NCBI GenBank assembly: GCA_017643325.1
Contig: JAEPNS010000073.1
Location: 1 to 11,433 of the forward strand
DNA: 11,433 bases
Source of the DNA: Alphaproteobacteria bacterium
GTDB taxonomy: Bacteria > Pseudomonadota > Alphaproteobacteria > UBA6615
Reading direction: 5' to 3'
A program made the position numbers and the translations under genes. This document shows, one piece after another, positions 1 to 7,782 of the stretch (positions are counted from its first letter, which is position 1; every line of letters begins with the position of its first letter). The notes below the pieces were generated by a model. That model saw only the letters and a list, made by a program, of their open reading frames with translations. It did no database searches and had not been told where the DNA came from.

Positions 1-427
1 GATCGGTGACGGCGACGCTGGAGACGTCGAGCACGCGCACGGTCAGCGGCACCTCCGCCGCCAGCGTCCGCAGGGCCCCGATGAAGGTCTGCCGGCCGCG
101 CGCCGCGGGCGGGCCGTAGAACAGCACCCCGACCGCGCAGGCGTCGATCTCCGCGATCTCGCAGGCGTCTCCCAGGATCGCGCGGAGGCGCAGGCCCAGC
201 GCGCCGGCCATGTGGGTGGGCGAGGACACCTCGAACACCTGCAGCGGCACGTCGGTCATCGACAGGCGCGGCAGGGTCCGCGCGAGCCGTTCGACGAACG
301 CGACGCGCGCGTGTCGGCCTGCTGCGGGATCGGGCGCCGGCCTCGCGGCGCGCCGGGGGTTCGGCGCGCACGCATCTTCGGAAGCATCGCCCCACCATGC
401 CGTGTCGTCTTCGCTGCGAAAGTCCAT
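1..427 (-). CDS. Uncharacterised protein, N-terminal part (runs off left edge)
   Basis: An uninterrupted reading frame on the minus strand begins with ATG at 427 and stays open to base 1, giving about 142 residues with no stop. The start is supported by AGGAG (433-437 on the minus strand) five bases upstream. The first 35 or so residues are polar and low-complexity (MDFRSEDDTAWWGDASEDA, then a Pro/Arg/Ala-rich linker). An ordered-looking alpha/beta stretch follows, with short segments such as VPLQVFEVSSP, ACAVGVLFYGPP and PLTVRVLDVSS. There is no signal peptide and no membrane segment. The alternating strands and helices could suit a regulatory or nucleotidyl-cyclase-like fold, but I see no GGDEF or other diagnostic motif and do not assign a family. 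It is transcribed divergently from the lipoprotein/two-component unit and shares the 428-670 regulatory region with it. Coding capacity is well supported; function is unknown. Confidence 0.72.
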   Translation of the reverse strand, partial: MDFRSEDDTAWWGDASEDACAPNPRRAARPAPDPAAGRHARVAFVERLARTLPRLSMTDVPLQVFEVSSPTHMAGALGLRLRAILGDACEIAEIDACAVGVLFYGPPAARGRQTFIGALRTLAAEVPLTVRVLDVSSVAVTD

Positions 428-432
428 CGTCA

Positions 433-437
433 CTCCT
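433..437 (-). promoter_or_regulatory. Ribosome binding site AGGAG of the left-edge gene
   Basis: The minus strand reads AGGAG then TGACG then ATG. This five-base spacing fixes the start of the partial gene at 427. Confidence 0.7.
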
Positions 438-515
438 GGTCACCCGGGGTTTTCCGGGCCGATTCCGGCGGGACAGACACCCCGCGGTCGGGAACATTCG
501 ACGAAATTTGTACGC

Positions 516-600
516 GACAACCGCTGTCACGGGTTGAATCAAGGCTGTGACAACGTTGTGTCATTCGCCCGACCCGGCTACCACTGTGACCGCAAGTTGT
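516..600. promoter_or_regulatory. Three-copy operator-like motif ACAAC-N4/5-GTCA in the divergent region
   Basis: The 428-670 intergenic region holds three related sites. Site A (517-530, plus) is ACAAC-CGCT-GTCAC. Site B (550-564, plus) is ACAAC-GTTGT-GTCAT, and its core ACAACGTTGT is a perfect palindrome. Site C (600-586, minus) is ACAAC-TTGCG-GTCAC. Sites A and B start 33 bases apart, about three helical turns. The cluster sits between the left-edge gene and the lipoprotein/regulator/kinase unit, a natural place for autoregulation by the OmpR-type regulator, but that link is inference. I found no convincing -35/-10 pair here in either direction. Confidence 0.45.
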
Positions 601-659
601 GGTGAAAAAGGGGCGATCTCGGCGGCCGGGCCCGACGCCCGTGGCGCCGTCTCGAAGCC

Positions 660-663
660 GGAG
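660..663 (+). promoter_or_regulatory. Ribosome binding site GGAG deciding the lipoprotein start
   Basis: GGAG lies seven bases before GTG at 671. This favours 671 over the in-frame GTG at 599, which has no comparable site and would put an implausibly long charged stretch before the signal peptide. Confidence 0.6.
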
Positions 664-670
664 TGCTTTG

Positions 671-1228
671 GTGAGACAGTTGGCTGGATCGATCGGCTTC
701 GCACGACACGCCGCGCGCGCACGGCCGTACGCGGGCGTCCTGCTTGCGGCCGTCCTGCTGAGCGCCTGTTCCGTCCTCGAGAACTTCCCCGGTTTCGGCA
801 GCGATGCGTCCGACGAGGAGGTCGCCGCGTTCGAGCCCGTGCCGCAACCCTCGCCCGCCGACGAGACCGGCACGGCCGCACCCCGGAACAAGCCCAGGCC
901 GCCGCCGCGCATGGTGGTCGCGCGCGCGCCCGACGCCGAACCCATCGCGCCCGACCGGATCGTCGGCCTCGCCGAAGGCGATGCCGAGAAGCTGTTCGGC
1001 CCGCCCCATTTCGTGATCCGCCGCCAGCCCTCGACCCGCTGGCACTATGTCAGCGAGCGCTGCACGCTCGACCTGTTCTTCTTCGAGGATATCGAGACCC
1101 GCGAGCGGCGCGTCCTGGCCTTCGACGTCGGGGCCGCCTCACCGGAGGAGGACTCGACCACCGACCCCGCCGCGCTCAACGCCTGCGTGGCCGCCATCCA
1201 CGCGGAACGCAATGGGCGCACCGGCTGA
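671..1228 (+). CDS. Outer-membrane lipoprotein with BamE/SmpA-like region
   Basis: This is a 185-residue protein starting at GTG 671 (GGAG seven bases upstream). It has a lipoprotein signal peptide: basic residues, a hydrophobic core at about 20-31 (YAGVLLAAVLLS), and the lipobox LSAC with the lipidated Cys at 33. Ser follows the Cys, so sorting to the outer membrane is expected. Residues 40-90 are a Pro/Ala/acid-rich linker. Residues 95-152 look like the small-protein-A/BamE type of fold, with a 'GL-x8-LFGPP' turn (about 99-112) followed by a W-Y strand and CTLDLFFF. Two cysteines (131 and 172) might form a disulphide. The frame overlaps the start of the response regulator by 17 bases, so the two are probably translationally coupled. 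The role is unknown; it could be an envelope protein that informs the downstream sensor. A longer form from GTG 599 cannot be excluded. Confidence 0.78.
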   Translation: MRQLAGSIGFARHAARARPYAGVLLAAVLLSACSVLENFPGFGSDASDEEVAAFEPVPQPSPADETGTAAPRNKPRPPPRMVVARAPDAEPIAPDRIVGLAEGDAEKLFGPPHFVIRRQPSTRWHYVSERCTLDLFFFEDIETRERRVLAFDVGAASPEEDSTTDPAALNACVAAIHAERNGRTG

Positions 1229-2015
1229 GATCCGGGCCGTCGAGGCCCCCGCCCCCGTCCATGTGCTGATCGTCGACGACGATTCGTTGCTGCGAGAGTC
1301 CCTCGAGCAGAACCTGATCGATGCCGGCTTCCGGGTCACCGGGTTCTCCAACGGGCCGGACGTTCTGGCCCACTTCGCCAGCACGACGCCGGACCGGGCG
1401 GGCCGGGGCGACCTCATCCTGCTCGACTGGAAGATGCCGGAGATGAACGGGATCGAGGTCCTGAAGCAGCTTCGCGACCGCAAGCTCGACGTGCCGGTGG
1501 TGTTCCTGACCGTGCTGTCGGACCAGATCTACGAGGAGGCGGCGCTGCTCGGCGGCGCCGTCGATTTCGTCGAGAAGTCGCGCAGCTTCGCGATCCTGCG
1601 GCGGCGGATCGAGCTCATCCTCGACCGGCAGGACCCCTCGGAGACCCGCAGCGGCGGCGCGCCCGGCGGCGCGGTGGAGGTCGGCCCGCTGGAGCTCGAC
1701 CCCGGCACGAGCCGCGCGCTCTGGCGCGGCGAGCGCGTCGACCTCACCCTGACCGAGTTCAAGATCGTCCACCACCTGGCCGAGCGCGCGGGCACCGATA
1801 TCCGCTACCGGGAGATCTACGACCTGGTGCATGGCGAGGGCTTCATCGCGGGCGCCGGCGACGACGGCTACCGCAGCAACGTGCGCACCTTCATCAAGCG
1901 CATCCGGCAGAAGTTCCGCGACGTCGACGCGGATTTCGCGGCGATCGAGACCTACACCGGGTTCGGCTACCGCTGGGCGAGCCGGGGCGGACAGGACAAG
2001 CCGGGCGATGGTTAG
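1212..2015 (+). CDS. OmpR/PhoB-family response regulator (ChvI-like)
   Basis: This is a 267-residue two-component response regulator. Residues 16-138 form the receiver domain. The acidic pocket is D22-D24 (VLIVDDD), the phosphoacceptor is D72 (LLDWKMPEMNG), the switch residue is T100 (VVFLT), and the conserved lysine is K122. K122 is followed by Ser (EKSRSF) instead of the usual Pro. After a Gly/Ala linker (about 145-155), residues 156-256 form a winged-helix DNA-binding domain with LTLTEFKIV, a transactivation loop (about 205-220), the recognition helix around YRSNVRTFIKRIRQKF, and the C-terminal hairpin TGFGYRW. The wing resembles alphaproteobacterial ChvI, but the usual chvI neighbours (pckA, hprK, ptsH) are absent, so orthology is not claimed. 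The start at 1212 lies inside the lipoprotein gene and the stop lies inside the kinase start. It probably activates or represses envelope-stress genes and may act on the motif at 516-600. Confidence 0.93.
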   Translation: MGAPAEIRAVEAPAPVHVLIVDDDSLLRESLEQNLIDAGFRVTGFSNGPDVLAHFASTTPDRAGRGDLILLDWKMPEMNGIEVLKQLRDRKLDVPVVFLTVLSDQIYEEAALLGGAVDFVEKSRSFAILRRRIELILDRQDPSETRSGGAPGGAVEVGPLELDPGTSRALWRGERVDLTLTEFKIVHHLAERAGTDIRYREIYDLVHGEGFIAGAGDDGYRSNVRTFIKRIRQKFRDVDADFAAIETYTGFGYRWASRGGQDKPGDG

Positions 2016-3558
2016 CATCACCCCGAACGGGGAGGCGCGCGGCTGGCGGCGCGCCGGGGCGCTCTGGCGCTCCTTCGCCACCAAGCTCGCCCTCCTGATC
2101 GCGGTCCTCGTCACCGTGCCGCTGGTGCTCTACGTCCAGTTCCGGAGCGCGGACGCCGAGCGTGCCGCCCTGCTGCAGCGCAGCGTGCAGGAGGAAGGCC
2201 GGCTGATCGCCACCAGCCTCGCGCCGATCCTCGGCGAGTTCCGCGGCGAGACGGCCGACGAGATCGGCTCGCGGCTGGCCGAGATCGGCGGGCCGGACAT
2301 CAACGTCAAGCTGCTGTTCCGCCCGAAGACCGACGCCGTGAACGATGCCGGCGGCGGCGTGTTCTACATCGCCGCGAACCCCCCGGTGACGTCGGACTAT
2401 ATCGAGCGCGACCGCGCCGAACTGTTCGAGACCGGCATCTTCAACGCGCTGCCCCAGACCTGTATCGGCGGCGAGCCGCTGGCCCGGCGCTACACCAACC
2501 CGGACGGCGCCGAGGAGGTGCTGACCTCGATCACGCCGATCAACCTGGACAACGGCTGCTGGATCGTCGTCACGTCGAACGCGTCGGCGACCTTCGTCGG
2601 CTCCTCGCTCGGCCAGCCCTACTGGAAGACGCCCGAGGCGCAGATCGTCTTCGCCATGTACCTGCTGCTGGTGGTGCTGGTGGTCTCGCTGTTCGCCGAC
2701 ATCTGGCGCAACGTGCGCCGCTTCGGCGCGGTCGCCCGCGCGATCCGGGTGCGGCGGTCCGACAGCCCGTCCTTCCGCGCGCGCAACCACATTCCCGAGC
2801 TTGACTGGGTGGCCGAGGAGTTCGACCGGCTGGTGCGGGTGCTGAACGAGTCCGCCGATTCCATCCGCCAGGCCGCCGAGGAGAACGCCCACGCGCTGAA
2901 GGCGCCGCTGGCGGTGATCTCGCAATCGATCGAGCCGCTGAAGACCGCCGTGCCCGGCGACAACGAGCGGGCGCGGCGCGCGGTCATGCTGATCGAGCAC
3001 TCGGTCGCCCGGCTCGACGCGACGGTCTCAGCAACCCGGCGCATGGAACAGGCGACCGCCGAGCTCATCGACCCGCCGCGCGAGGCGGTCGATCTCTCGG
3101 CGCTGCTGATCGGCATGCTGCGCGCGCTGCGCGAGACCATGGAGGCCCACCACCTGCACCTGGAGGCCACCATCGAGGACGGCCTGCCGGTGCGCGGCAG
3201 CGAGGAACTGTTCGAGACCGTGATCGACAACCTGTTCGAGAACGCGATCAGCTTCGCGCCCGCGAACTCGAAGATCGCGGTATCATTGTCTGACGCGGGC
3301 GGCATGGCGCAGCTCGTCGTCGCCGACCAGGGCCCCGGCGTGCCGGAGAGCGAGCTGGAACGCATCTTCGAGCGCTACTACTCGCGCCGCGACGAGGACC
3401 AGGCCCGCGACGGCGCCAACTTCGGCATCGGCCTGTGGATCGTGCGCCGCAACATCGAGGCGATCGGCGGCAGCGTCACGGCGCAGAACCGCGAGCACGG
3501 CGGGCTGGAGGTCACGGTCCGCGTGCCCATCGCCGAGGACCCGCACACCCCGGACTGA
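2008..3558 (+). CDS. Membrane sensor histidine kinase (PhoQ/ChvG-like)
   Basis: This is a 516-residue sensor kinase that overlaps the regulator gene by 8 bases. Transmembrane helices lie at about 25-44 (ATKLALLIAVLVTVPLVLYV) and 212-231 (QIVFAMYLLLVVLVVSLFAD). They flank a periplasmic sensor domain of about 167 residues containing two cysteines (152 and 184) that could pair. A HAMP-like linker spans about 232-285. The phosphoacceptor is H295 in ENAHALKAPLAV; the residue after His is Ala rather than Glu/Asp, as in PhoQ (HSLKTPLAV). The catalytic domain has the N box VIDNLFENA (405-413), the G1 box DQGPG (440-444), the F box IFERYY (453-458) and the G2 box GIGLWIVR (473-480). It should phosphorylate the adjacent regulator. 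The signal is unknown; context suggests an envelope, ionic or pH cue. The gene ends 78 bases before comM, which has its own promoter. Confidence 0.93.
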   Translation: MVSITPNGEARGWRRAGALWRSFATKLALLIAVLVTVPLVLYVQFRSADAERAALLQRSVQEEGRLIATSLAPILGEFRGETADEIGSRLAEIGGPDINVKLLFRPKTDAVNDAGGGVFYIAANPPVTSDYIERDRAELFETGIFNALPQTCIGGEPLARRYTNPDGAEEVLTSITPINLDNGCWIVVTSNASATFVGSSLGQPYWKTPEAQIVFAMYLLLVVLVVSLFADIWRNVRRFGAVARAIRVRRSDSPSFRARNHIPELDWVAEEFDRLVRVLNESADSIRQAAEENAHALKAPLAVISQSIEPLKTAVPGDNERARRAVMLIEHSVARLDATVSATRRMEQATAELIDPPREAVDLSALLIGMLRALRETMEAHHLHLEATIEDGLPVRGSEELFETVIDNLFENAISFAPANSKIAVSLSDAGGMAQLVVADQGPGVPESELERIFERYYSRRDEDQARDGANFGIGLWIVRRNIEAIGGSVTAQNREHGGLEVTVRVPIAEDPHTPD

Positions 3559-3566
3559 GCCTGTTT

Positions 3567-3581
3567 GTTCTTTTTTTGTTC
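3567..3581 (+). promoter_or_regulatory. LexA (SOS) box, alphaproteobacterial type GTTC-N7-GTTC
   Basis: The sequence GTTC-TTTTTTT-GTTC matches the direct-repeat LexA box established for Alphaproteobacteria (GTTC-N7-GTTC) at all eight fixed bases. The T-rich spacer is also usual for such sites. The surrounding eight bases TTTGTTCT repeat exactly with an 11-base period, so the half-sites face the same side of the helix. The box ends 20 bases before the TATAGT -10 element, so bound LexA would cover the -35 region of comM. comM is a known LexA target in some alphaproteobacteria (from memory). Confidence 0.82.
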
Positions 3582-3601
3582 TCTTCGGAATTCCGGCCCG
3601 C

Positions 3602-3607
3602 TATAGT
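3602..3607 (+). promoter_or_regulatory. Candidate -10 element (TATAGT) of comM
   Basis: TATAGT lies 29 bases before the comM ATG, so transcription would start near 3613-3615 with a leader of roughly 23 bases. No strong -35 is present: TTCTCT sits at the 17-base spacing and TTGTTC at a 20-base spacing. A weak -35 is common in this group. The overlap with the LexA box supports this as the real promoter region. Confidence 0.55.
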
Positions 3608-3636
3608 CCCGTCCGGTCACTTTCGGGCGCGCAACC

Positions 3637-5169
<1,533 letters not shown>

Positions 5170-5185
5170 CGGAACCGGGCCGGCC

Positions 5186-6589
5186 TTAACTGGCGACCCG
5201 CTCGTCCCAGGTGTTGGTCGGCAGTTCGAGGTCGAACTTCTCGTCGGAGGCGGGATCGACCTCGTAGCGCCCCGGGTTGAGCAGCGAATAGGGATCGACC
5301 ATGCGCTTGAAGGCGTCGTCGGAGGCGTCGAGGCCCTTCTTGCCGACGCCGCGCACGTTCGAGGTGTGGGAGTTCGACACCCGCGCGCCCGCCTCCTGCA
5401 TGCCGCGCACCATCTCGGCCATCTGCTCCTGGCTTTCGAACGCGAACATCGGCGAGCCGGCCCCGGCAATTCCTTCCGGCGTGCGCAGGAGCTCCAGCCG
5501 CATGGGCCCGAAGGACCCGACGCGCGCGCGGACCTTCTCGACCAGCGCCGGCAGGTCCGGGCCGGGCAGGAAGCCTTCGATCAGCGAGCGGCGCGGGTCG
5601 GTCTTGCGCACATGCAGAAGCGCGTGCCCGAAGACGAACTCGGTGAGCGGGCGCCCGTAGGGGCCCTCCCCCACCTTCGAACGACAGACGATCACGCCGC
5701 CACGCGCTTCGGCGGCGGCCGCGAACTCCGCCCAGCTCTGGGGCGCGATCATGGTCGAGACGATGGAGTGGCCGTCCGGCACCAGGTCGGCGAAGGCCGC
5801 GATGCGCGACGGCGTCGGCCATTCCTGCACCGACATCACCTTCTTCACGATGCCCGGCGCGTTGGCCATGTCGAACGCGAAGCGCAGCACGTCCATGTAG
5901 TCCGGAAAGGCGACGATCGTCTCCCACCAATCCCAGGCGGGCGCGGTCGGCATCTCGATCTCGGTGACGATCCCTGTCGCGCCGTAGGTGTGGTAGACGC
6001 GAAACGCCTCGGGGCCCTCGAGCTCGAGCACCCGCGGCTCGTCCTCCATGGTCACGATCTGGGCCGTCAGGATGTTGCCCGGCTCCTGGAGCTGTCCGTA
6101 GGCGACGGAACCCGGGCCGCCCGAGCCGCCGGCCACGAAGCCGCCGATGGTCGCCTCCTTCTTTGTCGTCGGGTGCATGCGGAGTTCCCAGCCGGTCTCG
6201 CGGGCCGCGGCCTCCATGTCCTCGATCACGGTTCCGGCACGCGCGCGCACCCGGCCCGGCTCGAGCGAGACCAGTCCGGTGTAGCCCGTCATGTCGAGCA
6301 TGATGCCGCCACGCAGCGGCACACTCTGGCCGTAGTTGGCCGTGCCCCCGCCGCGCGGCGTGATCGGGATCCGGTGACGGACGGCGGCGCGCGCGACGGC
6401 AAGCACATCGTCGAGCGTGTGTGGCGTCACCACGACGTCGGCGGTCTTGCCTTTGAGCATCTGCCGCAGCAGCGGGCTCACCCCGTAGCGGTCGCGGCTC
6501 TTGCTGCGGATGATGCGCGGGTCGTCGGATACCTCGACATCGCCGATGTCGCGCATGAAGTCCGCGACGGGGTAGGTGGGGTTTGTCAT
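5186..6589 (-). CDS. FAD-binding oxidoreductase (PCMH-type, GlcD-like)
   Basis: This 467-residue flavoprotein belongs to the FAD-binding type 2 (PCMH)/type 4 oxidase family, which includes glycolate, D-lactate and other 2-hydroxyacid dehydrogenases. The start at ATG 6589 is chosen because GGAG (6596-6599, minus strand) lies six bases upstream; an ATG 33 bases further up lacks such a site. The PCMH FAD-binding domain spans about 50-215, with PRGGGTANYGQSVP (78-91), TIGGFVAGGSGGPGS (147-161) and a GNILTAQIV strand (171-179). The C-terminal cap ends with the family signature LLNPGRY (436-442). There are no Fe-S cysteine motifs, no signal peptide and no membrane helix, so it should be cytosolic. 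The substrate cannot be read from sequence. It is convergent with comM (16-base gap) and lies 134 bases downstream of the Rim/deacylase operon on the same strand, so read-through is possible. Confidence 0.88.
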   Translation of the reverse strand: MTNPTYPVADFMRDIGDVEVSDDPRIIRSKSRDRYGVSPLLRQMLKGKTADVVVTPHTLDDVLAVARAAVRHRIPITPRGGGTANYGQSVPLRGGIMLDMTGYTGLVSLEPGRVRARAGTVIEDMEAAARETGWELRMHPTTKKEATIGGFVAGGSGGPGSVAYGQLQEPGNILTAQIVTMEDEPRVLELEGPEAFRVYHTYGATGIVTEIEMPTAPAWDWWETIVAFPDYMDVLRFAFDMANAPGIVKKVMSVQEWPTPSRIAAFADLVPDGHSIVSTMIAPQSWAEFAAAAEARGGVIVCRSKVGEGPYGRPLTEFVFGHALLHVRKTDPRRSLIEGFLPGPDLPALVEKVRARVGSFGPMRLELLRTPEGIAGAGSPMFAFESQEQMAEMVRGMQEAGARVSNSHTSNVRGVGKKGLDASDDAFKRMVDPYSLLNPGRYEVDPASDEKFDLELPTNTWDERVAS

Positions 6590-6723
6590 CTCCGGCTCCA
6601 GGTGATGCCGGAAACTCTGCAAAGCCCGTACCAGCCTGAACGGCGCGGAATTCCTTGTGCCGGAGTGAGCCTTGCGGGTTCAGGTGCCCCAATTTTGTGC
6701 AGGCCGCCCAAGCAGGCGACGGA
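6590..6723 (-). other. Intergenic leader between the deacylase gene and the FAD oxidoreductase gene
   Basis: This 134-base gap is longer than the other junctions on this strand. It contains an exact 7-base inverted repeat, CCTGAAC (6635-6641) and GTTCAGG (6678-6684), separated by 36 bases, and the small palindrome GGAATTCC (6647-6654). There is no T-run after either arm, so it does not look like an intrinsic terminator. A promoter for the FAD gene may lie here, but no clear hexamers are visible. Confidence 0.35.
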
Positions 6724-7782
6724 TCAGAGGATCTCGTCCTCGTCGAAAATCGGATCGTTGCCGACATCCTGCTCGACCACGTCGATGGCTTCCCCGGCGG
6801 CTTTCGGGGCAGGCAGTATCGCGACATGGAACAGCGCGTCGCCCTGGTTGACGACCGGAAGGTTGGTCCGGCCGATCACCAGCCCGCCCGTTGCTGCGGC
6901 CACCTCGGTTTCTTCCTCGCCGAAGGGATCGGAGATGATGCCGAGGACCTCACCCTTTTTCACCGTATCGCCGGACTTGCGCAGCGCGCGCAGAATGCCG
7001 CCGGCGGGCGCGCGCATCCATGAGCTCTTCCGGGCCACGGGAGATTCGATCGCCGCGGCCTTGATGCTGCGCGACGCGGTCATGCCCGAATACTGGAGGA
7101 CCCGCAGGACACCCTTCACGCCGACGCGGATCGAGAACTCGTCGAACCGCAGGCCCTCGCCGGCCTCGTAGACAAGCACGGGCACCTCGCGCTTGTGCGC
7201 CGCGCTGCGCAACGACCCGTCGCGCAGCGGCGACTTGATGATGACGGGCGCACCGAACACCTTCGCCAGATCCATGGAACGCGCGTCGTCGGGGTTGACC
7301 CGGATTTGCGGCAGGTTCTCCCGGTTGACTGCGGCTGAGTGCAGGTCGATCCCGAAGTCACATCGGGCAACCACATCGTTCAGGAACCTGTGCGCGAGCT
7401 GGCTCGCCAGCGAGCCAGTTTCGCTGCCGGGAAACGACCGGTTGAGATCACGCCGGTCCGGCAGGTAGCGGCTGTGGGAGATGAAACCGAAGGTGTTCAC
7501 GATCGGCACCAGAAGCAACGTTCCCGAAAGCCGGCGCAATGCGGCAACGCGCGCGAGCCTGCGGATGATCTCGACCCCGATGATCTCGTCGCCGTGCACG
7601 GCCGCGCTCACGAAGCCGACGGGCCCCTCGCGCCGCCCGTGGATCACCTGTACGGGGAGGGTCATCGGCGTATGGTCGGACAGGACGCTCAGCGGGATGC
7701 CGACGGTCGCGCGCGTGCCCGCCGGGACCACCGTGCCTGCGATCTCGAACGGCGGACGCTTGGCTTTGGTGTTTCTGGTCAA
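6724..7782 (-). CDS. Succinylglutamate desuccinylase/aspartoacylase (AstE/AspA)-like M14 deacylase
   Basis: This is a 352-residue predicted zinc deacylase. Metal-binding residues are visible as HGDE (H63, E66) and DLHS (H148). The family motif RDLNRSFPG spans 111-119, and the likely catalytic glutamate is in YEAGEG (E206 or E209). Residues about 258-322 form a beta-rich C-terminal domain of biotinyl/lipoyl-like pattern (GDTVKKGEVLG), as in many 'predicted deacylases'. The tail is strongly acidic (DPIFDEDEIL). The best start is TTG at 7782, which overlaps the rimK stop as TTGA. No ATG precedes the conserved region, extension further upstream would enter rimK's frame, and GGAAGG lies about ten bases before it. 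Family members remove acyl or aminoacyl groups from amino acids or peptides. Placed directly after rimK, it may trim or process glutamylated products, which is inference. The genuine arginine-catabolic AstE is unlikely because no ast genes are nearby. Confidence 0.88.
   Translation of the reverse strand: MTRNTKAKRPPFEIAGTVVPAGTRATVGIPLSVLSDHTPMTLPVQVIHGRREGPVGFVSAAVHGDEIIGVEIIRRLARVAALRRLSGTLLLVPIVNTFGFISHSRYLPDRRDLNRSFPGSETGSLASQLAHRFLNDVVARCDFGIDLHSAAVNRENLPQIRVNPDDARSMDLAKVFGAPVIIKSPLRDGSLRSAAHKREVPVLVYEAGEGLRFDEFSIRVGVKGVLRVLQYSGMTASRSIKAAAIESPVARKSSWMRAPAGGILRALRKSGDTVKKGEVLGIISDPFGEEETEVAAATGGLVIGRTNLPVVNQGDALFHVAILPAPKAAGEAIDVVEQDVGNDPIFDEDEIL

Noticed and set aside
599..670. Upstream GTG 599 as the lipoprotein start
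   Set aside because: It would add 24 Arg/Pro-rich residues before the signal peptide and has no ribosome binding site, while GTG 671 has GGAG at seven bases.
1894..3000. Long open frame antisense to the response regulator and kinase
   Set aside because: Its composition is the His/Arg/Ala-rich pattern expected from the reverse of high-GC codons, and the plus-strand frames have clear domains.
1212..3558. Assignment of the two-component pair as chvI/chvG proper
   Set aside because: The H-box differs (HALKAP) and the typical pckA/hprK/ptsH neighbourhood is missing, so only family resemblance is claimed.
3564..3590. T-tract after the kinase gene as an intrinsic terminator
   Set aside because: No GC-rich hairpin precedes the T-run, and the tract is better explained as the spacer of a LexA box.
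5170..5185. GGCCGGCC palindrome between comM and the FAD gene as a terminator
   Set aside because: It is only eight bases with no loop and no T-run on either strand.
5366..7171. 601-codon plus-strand frame across the FAD and deacylase genes
   Set aside because: It is an antisense shadow crossing two real genes and an intergenic gap, with no conserved features.
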